This document shows positions 42,091 to 51,806 of a DNA stretch of 64,000 nt, piece after piece (the first letter of the stretch is position 1; every line of letters starts with the position of its first letter). A program made the position numbers and the translations under genes. Origin of the DNA: an uncultured Pelagibacteraceae bacterium. GTDB taxonomy: Bacteria > Pseudomonadota > Alphaproteobacteria > Pelagibacterales > AG-422-B15. Below the pieces are notes generated by a model. It did not search any database, had not been told where the DNA came from, and was given only the letters and a program-made list of their open reading frames with translations. The stretch spans positions 186,001 to 250,000 of the forward strand of contig CABZIW010000002.1 of the NCBI GenBank assembly GCA_902526005.1. The letters run 5' to 3'.

Positions 42091-43763
42091 TGATAAAAAA
42101 AATATCTCTTTCAGTTTTTTTTATTCTTATTCTTGCTTTAATCCTGTGGACATACAAACTTCAAATATTTCTTTGGTCACTGCCAACTATATTTGAGTTC
42201 ACTAGACCAGTTGCTGAAAACCGTGAGGTAATTTGGCCAGACGGGCCATCAGAAAGAGATCCTACCTTAGCTGATAAACCAAATATTATTTTAATTCTTG
42301 CAGATGATTTGGGCTTCAATGATGTATCACTTTATAATGGCGGTGCTGGAGATGGCAGTTTAATGACCCCAAACATGGATCGTATTGGTTTAGAAGGTAT
42401 AAAATTTAATAATGGTTATGCGGCAAGTGCAAGCTGCTCTCCTTCACGTGCTTCAATTATGACTGGTCGCTATTCAACAAGATTTGGATTTGAATTTACC
42501 CCTGCATTTAAATCGCTCATTACTATTACAAAATGGGGTGAAGAATTAAACGATACGGGTTTTCCTATAATTTTTGATAATGAAGCTGAACTTACTGCTT
42601 TGGATAATGACGGTAATATTGGATACCCAGGAATGCCATCTAGTGAAATAACTATTCCAGAAGTACTAAAAAATGAAGGATATTACACTGCAATAATTGG
42701 AAAGTGGCATCTAGGAACTGCTCCAAGTTATGGTCCAACTGATCAGGGGTTTGACGACAGCCTTCAACTAATGGGCGGACTTTATCTTCCAGAGAATCAT
42801 CCAGATGTTGTAAATGCTAGAACTGGGGAAATTATTGACGAGATGGTTTGGGCCAGTACTCAATATGCTGCACGAAACAACAAGAGTGAACCATTTGAAC
42901 CTCGTGGATATATTACTGACTACTACACAGATGAAGCAATCAAAGTTATTGAAAAAAATAAGAACAGGCCCTTCTTTTTATACCTATCTCACTTTGCGCC
43001 TCATAATCCACTTCAAGCTCTTAGGGAAGACTATAATCATTTTCACCATATCGAGGGTGAATTCAGTGAAGAATTAAAAGTATATTCTGGAATGTTAAAA
43101 GCTCTTGATAGAAGTGTTGGCAGAATATTAGATACACTTGAAAAGAATAATCTAACAGATAATACACTAATTGTATTAACCAGCGATAACGGTGGAGCTA
43201 ACTACATTCATTTATCTGATATCAATAAACCTTATCGTGGATGGAAACTAACTCATTTCGAAGGTGGTTTGCATGTTCCATTTATGGCTAAATGGCCAAA
43301 TAAAATTAAACCAGGAATAGAATTTAACGCCCCTATTCACGCAAATGATATTTTACCAACATTTGCTGCTGCAGCTGGAGCAGAATTACCAGATGATAGA
43401 ATTATTGACGGAGTAAACCTATTGCCCTTTTTACAAAATCACAATTCAGAAATGCCGCATGAAACACTATATTGGCTACAAGGTCGCCTTCAAACTGTTC
43501 TTCACGAAAATTGGAAGCTCATTACTGATCACCGAACTGGTAAAGACTGGTTGTTTAATGTTGAAAGTGACCCCTATGAGAGAATTAATCTTGCAAGCGA
43601 AATGACTTTAAAAGTTGAAGAGCTTAAAAGACTATTAAATGATCATAAAAAGGTTCAACCTCCTCCACTATATGATAACACAATGTCTGTTCCTATATTA
43701 ATTGATAAACACAATGGGTATGCATTTCAAGATGGCGATGAGTTCACTTATTGGGATAATTAA
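42090..43763 (+). CDS. Type I sulfatase (arylsulfatase-like), membrane-anchored
   Basis: A 557-residue sulfatase. An N-terminal helix (5-22) directs it to the periplasmic side. The alkaline-phosphatase-fold start 'PNIILILADDLGFNDVS' supplies metal-binding Asp residues. C116 in CSPSRASIMTGR is the Cys converted to formylglycine, so a formylglycine-generating enzyme must be encoded elsewhere. 'TSDNGG' (near 370) is the second metal site. It removes sulfate from an unknown organic ester. It ends an apparent TetR-DJ-1-membrane-MBL-sulfatase operon with junctions of 7 nt or less. Confidence 0.9.
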   Translation: MIKKISLSVFFILILALILWTYKLQIFLWSLPTIFEFTRPVAENREVIWPDGPSERDPTLADKPNIILILADDLGFNDVSLYNGGAGDGSLMTPNMDRIGLEGIKFNNGYAASASCSPSRASIMTGRYSTRFGFEFTPAFKSLITITKWGEELNDTGFPIIFDNEAELTALDNDGNIGYPGMPSSEITIPEVLKNEGYYTAIIGKWHLGTAPSYGPTDQGFDDSLQLMGGLYLPENHPDVVNARTGEIIDEMVWASTQYAARNNKSEPFEPRGYITDYYTDEAIKVIEKNKNRPFFLYLSHFAPHNPLQALREDYNHFHHIEGEFSEELKVYSGMLKALDRSVGRILDTLEKNNLTDNTLIVLTSDNGGANYIHLSDINKPYRGWKLTHFEGGLHVPFMAKWPNKIKPGIEFNAPIHANDILPTFAAAAGAELPDDRIIDGVNLLPFLQNHNSEMPHETLYWLQGRLQTVLHENWKLITDHRTGKDWLFNVESDPYERINLASEMTLKVEELKRLLNDHKKVQPPPLYDNTMSVPILIDKHNGYAFQDGDEFTYWDN

Positions 43764-43823
43764 ATAGTAATTTTTTTAAAATTTAATTAGACGATCGCTC
43801 TATTTGCTGTAAAATTTTTCTAT

Positions 43824-44180
43824 ATGAGCGCAACAAACTCACTCCTCAGATTCTGGGAAGAACAAATGGGAACGTCACACCGCTCAAGTAAGCACTTTTT
43901 CAGAAAGACCCCATCTCATTATCATATGATGCTCCTTGTAATGTCAGCCCATCAAAATAAAGAAAAGCTATGTGTTGAAGAATTAAAGACAAAGCTCTTT
44001 CATACATCTCGGCCTAAGTCATCTATGATGATTAATGAGGCTTGTGACAGAGGTTTCATTCATTTAGAGAAAACAGAGAACGATAAAAGACGAAAAACAG
44101 TAAAACCAAGCTCTGAATTGATAAAAGAATTTAAGAATTATCTTAATTCAATGAAAAATATCAATTGGAAGTCTGAATAA
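43824..44180 (+). CDS. MarR-like winged-helix regulator
   Basis: A 118-residue protein with a winged helix: 'LCVEELKTKLFHTSRPKSSMMINEACDRGFIHLEKTENDKRRKTVKPSSEL' (about 48-100) reads as recognition helix plus wing with the Asp-Lys-Arg-Arg wing tip of MarR-type proteins. It is shorter than typical MarR (about 140 residues) and has short dimerisation helices. Convergent with the dienelactone hydrolase gene, 5 nt apart. Target unknown. Confidence 0.72.
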   Translation: MSATNSLLRFWEEQMGTSHRSSKHFFRKTPSHYHMMLLVMSAHQNKEKLCVEELKTKLFHTSRPKSSMMINEACDRGFIHLEKTENDKRRKTVKPSSELIKEFKNYLNSMKNINWKSE

Positions 44181-44185
44181 TAATT

Positions 44186-44926
44186 TCAAGAAAAAATTTT
44201 TTCAAAAAAATTGGACATCTCTCGCCATGAGTGCTGATCCGCATGCGCATCGTAGAATAATCCTGAGTTTCGATCATTAGCTTCAGGATTTGTAAAAGCA
44301 TGACCAACATTGCCGTAAGCATGAATTTGCCAATTTGCTTTTTTTGAATTTAATTCATCAGCTAAATCAATCATATTTTGTGGAGTGGCCATGGGATCAT
44401 CGTACCCATGTAGAATTAAAATCGATGAGTCAATTTTTATTGATCCTTTTAATTGCTTTCCTGAACTTGCCGTTGGTGCGTCATATAATCCATGAAAACT
44501 TACAACCCCTTTAACATCTTCACCTGCCCTAGCCAAATCAAGTGCACATTTCCCTCCAAAACAAAATCCAATTGCTCCGGTTTTGTTTTCATCAACTTTA
44601 TCAAAATTCTTGAGGGTTTGAAAAGCATGTATCATTCTTTGTTGAAGCAATACTCGGTCAGAATTAAATTCATTCATCAACTCCATTGATTCTTGAGGGT
44701 TTGAACCTCTTCTTCCCTGTCCATACAAATCCATAGCAAATGCAAAGTACCCAAGCTCAGCAAGTTGTTCTGATTTCTTAATATCAAAATCAGAATGGCC
44801 TCCATAAGCATGACATACGAGAACTCCTGGTCTTGGTGTATCAAAACTATCATCATAACTTATTGAACCTTCAAATTGCACACTAGAATTTGCAGAACCA
44901 TAAACTAGTTTTTCTGTTTTGATCAT
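44186..44926 (-). CDS. Dienelactone hydrolase-family protein
   Basis: A 246-residue alpha/beta hydrolase. The nucleophile C122 sits in GFCFGGKCALDLA, the acid is in ILHGYDDPM and the His in GNVGHAFTNP. Cys as nucleophile is the mark of dienelactone hydrolases, which open cyclic esters from aromatic ring breakdown, but many relatives act on other esters. It lies 2 nt downstream of the iron alcohol dehydrogenase gene, so they share a transcript. Confidence 0.88.
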   Translation of the reverse strand: MIKTEKLVYGSANSSVQFEGSISYDDSFDTPRPGVLVCHAYGGHSDFDIKKSEQLAELGYFAFAMDLYGQGRRGSNPQESMELMNEFNSDRVLLQQRMIHAFQTLKNFDKVDENKTGAIGFCFGGKCALDLARAGEDVKGVVSFHGLYDAPTASSGKQLKGSIKIDSSILILHGYDDPMATPQNMIDLADELNSKKANWQIHAYGNVGHAFTNPEANDRNSGLFYDAHADQHSWREMSNFFEKIFS

Positions 44927-44928
44927 AC

Positions 44929-46092
44929 TTATAGAATACCCTCATATGAGTTAATGTAAAGTTGCTTCATTTCATCAAGACTTATATCACGTGGGTTTGG
45001 TCCAGTGGATGGATCCTTCAAGGCCATTTCACTGAGTAGTTCAAAATCAAATTCTTGATTAAGCTCCTTCAGTGTATGGGGGATAGCGAGTTCATCTCTA
45101 AGCTTCAATATCCACGACATAAAACCATCAAATGAAGAATTTTCTAATTCTAAGTATTTTGTTAAAAGTTGTATCCTCTGACTTATAATCGGTTCATTAA
45201 ACTTAAGTACATATGGCATAAATATCGCATTTGAGAGACCGTGATGAATATCATTAACTGCATTTATAGGATGTGAAAGAGAATGTATTGCTCCTAGTCC
45301 TTTTTGAAATGCAGTTGATCCCATTGATGATGTTACTAACATTTTTGATCTTGCAAATATATCATCTGGATTTTTATAAGCACTTAGAAGACTATCTTTC
45401 ACGTTCTTTATCCCTTCTAGTGCAATACCATCCGCCATAGGATGAAAACCTCTAGCACAGTATGCCTCTAAACAATGAGCTAATGCATCCATACCTGTTG
45501 CAGCTGTGAGGTGAGGTGGAAGAGACAAAGTTAGATTTGGATCAAGTATTACAAGGTCTGGTAAGAACGAGGGATGAAATATTATCTTTTTTGTCTTATC
45601 ACTTTCGTCCAAAATAAGTGATGCGCGGCCTGTTTCAGAACCTGTGCCAGCCGTAGTTGGTATCGCAATTACTTTTGGAAGTTGATCTGTAATTGCCCTT
45701 GTCCAATTATCCCCAATATCTTCGAAAAACCAAAGGTTTTCCTTTTGTTTTGTCATAAAGGCAATTGCTTTACCAGCATCAAGAGAACTTCCTCCACCAA
45801 TCGCAATTACACCATCGTTATTGTTAGACAAAAAGTGTTCGACACCGTCTATTACGTTCTTGCCAGTTGGATTTCCTTTTATATTTGAAAAAATTGAGTG
45901 TTTGATTTTATTATTTTTTAATAATTCAATAATTTTTATAAAGTTTTTATTAGAGGTAAATTCTGGATCGGTAACAACTAGAGGATTTTGCATACCTTGA
46001 GCTTCTAAGGCATTTGGGATCTCTAGGGAACGGCCTAAACCAAACCATATTGGGGTAGGATAATTCCAGCTAACATTATCAATATCACTCAT
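44929..46092 (-). CDS. Iron-containing alcohol dehydrogenase
   Basis: A 387-residue group III dehydrogenase. It has the NAD(P)-binding 'IAIGGGSSLDAGKAIAF' segment, and metal-site residues in 'GMDALAHCLEAY', 'GAIHSLSHPINAVNDIHHGLSNAI'. It oxidises or reduces a small alcohol or aldehyde; a lactaldehyde/1,3-propanediol-type or maleylacetate reductase role is possible. The neighbouring dienelactone hydrolase gives weak support to maleylacetate reductase, since the two act in sequence in chloroaromatic pathways. This is inference. Confidence 0.87.
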   Translation of the reverse strand: MSDIDNVSWNYPTPIWFGLGRSLEIPNALEAQGMQNPLVVTDPEFTSNKNFIKIIELLKNNKIKHSIFSNIKGNPTGKNVIDGVEHFLSNNNDGVIAIGGGSSLDAGKAIAFMTKQKENLWFFEDIGDNWTRAITDQLPKVIAIPTTAGTGSETGRASLILDESDKTKKIIFHPSFLPDLVILDPNLTLSLPPHLTAATGMDALAHCLEAYCARGFHPMADGIALEGIKNVKDSLLSAYKNPDDIFARSKMLVTSSMGSTAFQKGLGAIHSLSHPINAVNDIHHGLSNAIFMPYVLKFNEPIISQRIQLLTKYLELENSSFDGFMSWILKLRDELAIPHTLKELNQEFDFELLSEMALKDPSTGPNPRDISLDEMKQLYINSYEGIL

Positions 46093-46098
46093 ACTTTT

Positions 46099-47007
46099 CT
46101 ATAGCGTTGGCGGTGTAGTTTTTTTTGTAGTACCAAAGGCATAAAAACTTATAGCAATGATAATTACCAAGCCACCCATTAAAGTTATGTTTGAGGGAAC
46201 TTCGTTTACCCCAAATAAAGGTATCCAACACCAAATTACTCCTCCCACAACTTCTGTTAAAGAAAGTAACATAAATTCTGCTGCAGGCAGATAGCGCGCA
46301 CCTAAACTTAAAAGTATAAGTCCAATCCCAACTAAAGTTCCATGTAGCATACTTAATAAAATATTTTGTAACGGCATTGAGTAACTGTCAGCAAATAAAA
46401 CAATCATAATCATTGAAAAAAGTGAGCAGGCAATACCAGCAATAATGATTGTCGTAAATTTAGGTGTGTCTGGTTGCCATCTGAGCGTTGTTGCAAATAT
46501 TGCAAATCCAATAGAACAGAATAAACCAAATACCCAACCTAAAAAGGTTCCTGCATACCAGTCATTATAAGCCATTAGAAAGATTCCAAACAAAGATACA
46601 AAACACGCTATCGCAGTTGTGATGCCAATTTTTTCTTTTAGAAAGATATATGCAAAGAGCCCTGCAAATAATGGTTGTGTGCCAATCATAAATAATGTGG
46701 TAGCCGCAGAGGTATAAGTCATTCCAAAAATAAAAAATATAAAAGCTGCAGCAAGACCAATACCGCCCAATAAACCAGATGATCCAACTCTATTAAAATT
46801 ATGATAGAAAGATATTCCTTCGTTATAAATCAAATATATCAACAAAATTGTTGCTACAACTATACCTCTATAAAAAAGGTAATGCCATTGATAGACCTGA
46901 GCATCTACCATGTATCTAACAGTAGGAGCTCCAAAACTCCATATCAAACCAGCGGATAGTGCCAGTATAAAACCTATTAAATATGTTTTGTTATTCTGCT
47001 CTGTCAT
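46099..47007 (-). CDS. EamA-family (DMT) transporter
   Basis: A 302-residue membrane protein with ten helices in two EamA repeats, from the ATG at 47007 (MTEQNNKTYLIGF). The open frame extends to 47112, but that would overlap the divergent hydrolase gene and lacks a start with a ribosome-binding site. Members export metabolites or amino acids, or import them; the substrate is unknown. It lies 6 nt upstream of the iron alcohol dehydrogenase gene on the same strand. Confidence 0.85.
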   Translation of the reverse strand: MTEQNNKTYLIGFILALSAGLIWSFGAPTVRYMVDAQVYQWHYLFYRGIVVATILLIYLIYNEGISFYHNFNRVGSSGLLGGIGLAAAFIFFIFGMTYTSAATTLFMIGTQPLFAGLFAYIFLKEKIGITTAIACFVSLFGIFLMAYNDWYAGTFLGWVFGLFCSIGFAIFATTLRWQPDTPKFTTIIIAGIACSLFSMIMIVLFADSYSMPLQNILLSMLHGTLVGIGLILLSLGARYLPAAEFMLLSLTEVVGGVIWCWIPLFGVNEVPSNITLMGGLVIIIAISFYAFGTTKKTTPPTL

Positions 47008-47053
47008 ATAATCTACTGCAGAATATATAAATAATAGCCTTATGACACTATAA

Positions 47054-48196
47054 ATGACCAAAGAAAATGAGATAACAGCATTGGGTGAGTTTAATAAAAA
47101 GTTCGAAAACACTTACGAATTATTCAAGAAAAACTTAGAAAATGATGAGGAGGTGGGTGCATCATTTGCCGTTTATCAAAATGGAGAAGTTTTGGTGAAC
47201 CTTTATGGCGGCTATCGGGATCGTGATAAAAAAAACAAGTGGGACCAAAATACAATAGTAAATATCCACTCAACCAGTAAGGGTATTGTTGCGATGATTG
47301 TTGCTAAATTGATTGATGAAAACAAACTAGATTTAGAGAAAAATGTTGCTGATTACTGGCCTGAATTTGCGAACGGTGGAAAAGAAAGTATAAAAGTAAA
47401 AACATTACTCTCCCATCAAGCAGGGATGTATGGATGGAGACAGCCTATAGATGAAACCGATTTTTACAAATGGGACTATGTAGTTGATCTGTTGGCAAAT
47501 CAGGAACCATATCACAAAGCTAGTGAAAAAATATGTTATCATCCAAAGACGATCGGTTTTTTAGTTGGTGAATTAATTAAACGAGTGACCAATAAATCAG
47601 TCGGTAAGAACTTGGAGGAGTTACTGAATAGTCCTCTTGAGACCAAATGTTTTATAGGTACACCTTCAGCATATCATGACAATATTGCTGAACTAATTAG
47701 TTCTGAAAGCCTAAGGAAAGCTTTCAGTGATCCAACAAATGTAGATGAGTATCTAATTACTGCGTTTCTTAATCCTGCAAACAGAACAAAAACAGCAAAT
47801 ACAGCTGAATGGCGACTTGCGGAAATTCCAGCTATGAACTGTCACTCTAATTCAGGATCACTTGCAAAAATTTATGATTTTTTCTTATCGCATTTATCAA
47901 ATAAATTTATTTCATCAAATACCTTTGAAACTCTTACTACAGTTGCTGTAAGTGGAGACGATCATGTAATGAAGTCACCTATGCAGTGGTCACATGCAGG
48001 TTATAGTGTCGGTGGTGGAAAATTATTTGGTAAAAGCAGTAAAGCATTTGGTCATACTGGATGGGGCGGTTCTATGGCATTTGGGGATCCTGAAAATGGA
48101 ATTAGCTGCGCATACACAATGAATTTATTAACTGGATCCATGCTCGGTGATCAAAGAGCACTTAAATTAGTTGAAACAATATATGATGCCCTATGA
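47054..48196 (+). CDS. Serine hydrolase, class C beta-lactamase fold (esterase-like)
   Basis: A 380-residue protein of the beta-lactamase/EstB family. S73-T-S-K76 is the SxxK nucleophile motif, 'ICYHPKT' lies at the position of the YxN-type motif, and 'GHTGWGGSMAF' near the C-terminus replaces the KTG motif. No signal peptide is seen, so a cytoplasmic esterase is more likely than a penicillin-binding enzyme. Its stop overlaps the transporter start by 4 nt, linking it to the sugar cassette. Confidence 0.87.
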   Translation: MTKENEITALGEFNKKFENTYELFKKNLENDEEVGASFAVYQNGEVLVNLYGGYRDRDKKNKWDQNTIVNIHSTSKGIVAMIVAKLIDENKLDLEKNVADYWPEFANGGKESIKVKTLLSHQAGMYGWRQPIDETDFYKWDYVVDLLANQEPYHKASEKICYHPKTIGFLVGELIKRVTNKSVGKNLEELLNSPLETKCFIGTPSAYHDNIAELISSESLRKAFSDPTNVDEYLITAFLNPANRTKTANTAEWRLAEIPAMNCHSNSGSLAKIYDFFLSHLSNKFISSNTFETLTTVAVSGDDHVMKSPMQWSHAGYSVGGGKLFGKSSKAFGHTGWGGSMAFGDPENGISCAYTMNLLTGSMLGDQRALKLVETIYDAL

Positions 48197-49524
48197 AACT
48201 AAGTTTTAGATCAAAATTGTTTTACGGTGGTGGTGATTTTGCCATTAATATAATGTGGCAACTGACTGTCTTCTACTTACTATTTTTTTATACAGATATT
48301 TTTGGATTATCGCCTGCAAACGCTGGCTTAGTTTTCTTTTTAGCGAAAATCTGGGACGCATTTACTGACCCGATTATGGGGTATATTGCAGATAATACTT
48401 CGACCAGATGGGGGAAATTCAGACCTTATATTTTGTTTGGATCAGTACCTGCGCTAATAATGATTATTTTATGCTTTACCTCACCTGATTTGTCACAAAT
48501 GGGTAAATTTTATTGGGCACTTTTTACATACATTACATTCACCACTTTATATACAGTCATTGCTATTCCAGTTGGATCGCTCATTCCGGCGATGACTCAA
48601 GACAGAGATGAAAGAACATCGCTCGCATCATTTAGATATTTAGGAGCCAGCTCCGGATCAATTGCTGTTGCAGTTCTAACATTGCCTCTAGTTGGCCTTT
48701 TTAGCTCACCGCAGTTCGGCTTTCCAATTGTAGTGGGTTGTTTGGCAGTCCTTGGAGCTATTTTTGCATTTCTGTGTTTTTTTAATACTAAAGAAGTTTA
48801 TTCAAAGCCATATGAAGAAACCATTGGTATTAAAAAAGTTACTAAAATGGTGTTTAACAATTATCCATTACATTTCGTAATATTGGCACTTTTAACAACT
48901 TGGGTTGCAAATAATATCAAGCAACTAACAGTTGTCTATTTTGTAAAATATAATCTTCAATTAGAGGCTTACTTTAGTCCAATTTTGCTTGGAGTAATTT
49001 TACAAATTATGTTTGGTGCATATTTAGTTAACTTAATAAAACATAGGTTTGAGAAAAAGACTTTATTCATGATTGGAACATTTCTTTACGTAATCACAGA
49101 TTTAATAATCTATTATATTACTGGGTATGAAAACTTTTGGTTATTAGCTTTTATTGCAACCTTTGGCTTCATTGGTTTCGGTATGGCAGGTGTCATGGCC
49201 TGGTCAATGATAGCTGATACAATCGAATATGGTGAATGGAAATCTGGATTTCGTGCTGAAGGAGTCTTAAACGCAGCTCACGTATTTGCTTTTAAATTAA
49301 GTGTTGGTTTTAGTGCATGGCTTGCTGGAGTAATTCTTGAAAGCACAGACTATGTGGCAAATGCAATAGATCAAAGTCCAGAAACATTGAATGGTCTATT
49401 TATTATGGGATATATTTTTCCAGCTGTTGCCGGAACTATAGCAATAATAGTTACGTACTTTAATAAGTACGATAGTAACTTTTATGAAAGAATATTTTCT
49501 GAATTAAAACAAAGACAAAGTTAA
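48193..49524 (+). CDS. GPH-family sugar:cation symporter (MelB-like)
   Basis: A 443-residue MFS protein with twelve helices and GPH hallmarks: 'GLVFFLAKIWDAFTDPIMGYIADNTSTRWGKFRPYILFG' near the N-terminus, including the conserved Asp residues that bind sugar and cation. It imports a glycoside, pentoside or hexuronide with Na+ or H+. Next to galactokinase (3-nt gap) and a GH1 glycosidase, a galactoside or glucoside is the probable cargo. Confidence 0.9.
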   Translation: MKLSFRSKLFYGGGDFAINIMWQLTVFYLLFFYTDIFGLSPANAGLVFFLAKIWDAFTDPIMGYIADNTSTRWGKFRPYILFGSVPALIMIILCFTSPDLSQMGKFYWALFTYITFTTLYTVIAIPVGSLIPAMTQDRDERTSLASFRYLGASSGSIAVAVLTLPLVGLFSSPQFGFPIVVGCLAVLGAIFAFLCFFNTKEVYSKPYEETIGIKKVTKMVFNNYPLHFVILALLTTWVANNIKQLTVVYFVKYNLQLEAYFSPILLGVILQIMFGAYLVNLIKHRFEKKTLFMIGTFLYVITDLIIYYITGYENFWLLAFIATFGFIGFGMAGVMAWSMIADTIEYGEWKSGFRAEGVLNAAHVFAFKLSVGFSAWLAGVILESTDYVANAIDQSPETLNGLFIMGYIFPAVAGTIAIIVTYFNKYDSNFYERIFSELKQRQS

Positions 49525-49527
49525 GTT

Positions 49528-50559
49528 ATGAACACAGTCTCGATTGGTGAGGGCTTTGGCAGAGTTAACCTCATTGGGGAGCATTTAGACTATAATGGTG
49601 GACATGTTTTACCGTTACAAATTAAGAACTCAATTATCTGTGAGATCGTTGAAAATAAAAATAGTGAGTCTATTTCGATAGTTTCAGATAAATATAAGGA
49701 CTCTTTAATTGTTAAGAAACTCGAAAAAAGAAATAATTGGGCAGATTTCGTTATTGGATCATGTCTTTATTTTGAGAAGAAATTTTCAGTTAAGATTAAC
49801 AATATCTCAATTTATATCAAAAGCAGCCTTCCATTAGGAGTCGGTCTCTCTTCCTCTGCTGCAATCACCGTTAGTACTTTAAAATCTCTAAGTTGCTATT
49901 TTCAAAAAAATTTAGCAGATGATGATTTAATTAATTTAGCATTTGAGGTTGAAAATGATTTTGTTGGTGTGGGCGGTGGAGTTATGGATCAATTTGTATC
50001 GGTCTTAGGAAATCATTATGAAGCTCTTTTTCTTGATACCTTTAAAAAAAATTATGAATTGATACCAATTTTTCAAGATTATCAATTTCTAATAGTTGAT
50101 AGCAACACTCAAAGGATTTTATCAGATAGTGAGTTTAACAAAAAAAAAGAATTATGTCTCAATGCTGCAAAAAAAATGAAAATTCAAAACCTCTGTGCAA
50201 AAACAAAAATTGATGAAAATGATATTCAATTACTTTCAGACGAGGAGCTTAATGTTAGTAAACATGTAATTGAGGAAAATTTGAGAGTTGTAAAAGCAGC
50301 TCAATATTTAAAAGATAATAAGGCTGAAGAATTTGGAAAATTAATGACAGAAAGTCATATTTCTTTATCACGACACTATAGAGTTTCAACTGATAATTTA
50401 AATAAGTTGGTTGATCTATCTAATTCCTTTGGCGCTTTAGGATCTAAACTTACTGGAGCTGGTTTTGGTGGGGCAATCGTAACTTTAGTAAAAAAAGAGC
50501 TGGTTGAAGAACTTAAAAAGTATATTCTTGATGGGTATCCAAATGCTAAATTTATATAA
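49528..50559 (+). CDS. galK: Galactokinase
   Basis: A 343-residue GHMP kinase. 'GRVNLIGEHLDYNGGHVLP' is the galactokinase signature (sugar-binding E and D), 'LPLGVGLSSSAA' the phosphate loop and 'LTGAGFGGAIVTL' motif 3. It phosphorylates galactose to galactose-1-phosphate in the Leloir pathway. It is slightly shorter than E. coli GalK (382). galT and galE are not in the window; the nucleotidyltransferase at 55424 is RmlA-like and not an obvious substitute. Confidence 0.88.
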   Translation: MNTVSIGEGFGRVNLIGEHLDYNGGHVLPLQIKNSIICEIVENKNSESISIVSDKYKDSLIVKKLEKRNNWADFVIGSCLYFEKKFSVKINNISIYIKSSLPLGVGLSSSAAITVSTLKSLSCYFQKNLADDDLINLAFEVENDFVGVGGGVMDQFVSVLGNHYEALFLDTFKKNYELIPIFQDYQFLIVDSNTQRILSDSEFNKKKELCLNAAKKMKIQNLCAKTKIDENDIQLLSDEELNVSKHVIEENLRVVKAAQYLKDNKAEEFGKLMTESHISLSRHYRVSTDNLNKLVDLSNSFGALGSKLTGAGFGGAIVTLVKKELVEELKKYILDGYPNAKFI

Positions 50560-50561
50560 TT

Positions 50562-51806
50562 ATGAAACTTAATTTACCAAAAGACTTTATATGGGGTACA
50601 GCGACTGCTGCCCATCAAGTAGAAGGAAATAATACAAACTCAGATTTTTGGCTGCTTGAAAATACAAAAAATACCACATTTGCTGAACCGTCAGGAATTG
50701 CTTGTGATCAATTGAATAGATATGAAGAAGATATTAAGCTTATGTCATCTCACGCAATACAATCCTATAGACTATCTATTGAATGGGCTCGTATCGAAGA
50801 GTCCGAGGGAGAATTTTCAAATGAAGCAATTGATCATTACAAAAAAGTTTTGGATTATTGTCATGAAAATAATCTTCAAACGTGCGTCACATTCCAACAC
50901 TTCACCTCCCCACTTTGGTTTACAGCTAAAGGAGGTTGGGAAAAAAAAGAAAACGCAGATTTATATGTTAAATATGCTGAATTTGTAACAAAAGAGCTAG
51001 GTGACCGCATAGATACGGTTTGTACAATAAATGAGGCAAATCTAACTGCATGTTTTGCACACACATTCCCTAGCTACCCTGAACAAGGAATGAAAACTAT
51101 CATGCCATTTGTTGAAGATGCTGCTAAATCATGCGGGTCAACTCTAGATAATTTTGGCCCTTTTCTATTTGGCCATCCCTATAAAATACGTGACTGTATG
51201 ATGGCGGCGCATGTAAAAGCGTTTCCAGTTATCAAAGGTCTACTTACAAAAAATCAGCCTGTTGGTATTACACTTTCAATTATGGATTACCAAGCGGCAG
51301 AAGGAGGCGAACAATCACGCGACATTGCTCATGCTGAAACAGTGGATGTGTGTTTGGATCAAACTAAAGATGACGATTTCATTGGTATTCAAACGTATAC
51401 ACGTCACACCTATGGTCCTGAGGGCATCATGAAACCTAACGTCAATGATGAAAATATGCTTGTTATGGGATATGAATATTATCCAGAGTCATTAGAAAAT
51501 GTATTGAGGTATGTTGCTCCAAAAATAAATTGCCCAATGATTGTGACTGAAAATGGGATTGGTACAGATGATGATAATCAAAGAATAAAATATATCACTA
51601 CAGCATTAAAAGGACTTCAAAGCTGTTTAGATGACGGTTTAGATATTCGAGGTTATTACTATTGGTCATTTCTGGATAACTTTGAATGGATATATGGCTA
51701 CAAACCGCGTTTTGGTTTAATCGAGGTGAATAGAGATACTTTAGAGAGAAAAAGCAAAGAAAGTCTAAAATTTTACGAGCAAGTTATCAGAAACTCTCAA
51801 TCCTAA
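50562..51806 (+). CDS. Family 1 glycoside hydrolase (beta-glucosidase/beta-galactosidase)
   Basis: A 414-residue GH1 enzyme with acid/base E158 in INEAN and nucleophile E330 in VTENGIG. 'FIWGTATAAHQVEG' and 'YYYWSFLDNFEWIYGYKPRFGLIEV' are the family start and end motifs. It is about 40 residues shorter than most GH1 proteins. The usual HWDLP segment reads QHFTSP, so the sugar-binding site may differ. No signal peptide; it should split glycosides brought in by the GPH symporter. The adjacent galactokinase suggests galactose is one product. Confidence 0.9.
   Translation: MKLNLPKDFIWGTATAAHQVEGNNTNSDFWLLENTKNTTFAEPSGIACDQLNRYEEDIKLMSSHAIQSYRLSIEWARIEESEGEFSNEAIDHYKKVLDYCHENNLQTCVTFQHFTSPLWFTAKGGWEKKENADLYVKYAEFVTKELGDRIDTVCTINEANLTACFAHTFPSYPEQGMKTIMPFVEDAAKSCGSTLDNFGPFLFGHPYKIRDCMMAAHVKAFPVIKGLLTKNQPVGITLSIMDYQAAEGGEQSRDIAHAETVDVCLDQTKDDDFIGIQTYTRHTYGPEGIMKPNVNDENMLVMGYEYYPESLENVLRYVAPKINCPMIVTENGIGTDDDNQRIKYITTALKGLQSCLDDGLDIRGYYYWSFLDNFEWIYGYKPRFGLIEVNRDTLERKSKESLKFYEQVIRNSQS

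Noticed and set aside
47008..47112. N-terminal extension of the EamA transporter
   Set aside because: It would overlap the divergent hydrolase gene by 59 nt and adds a non-conserved hydrophobic stretch; the ATG at 47007 matches the family start.
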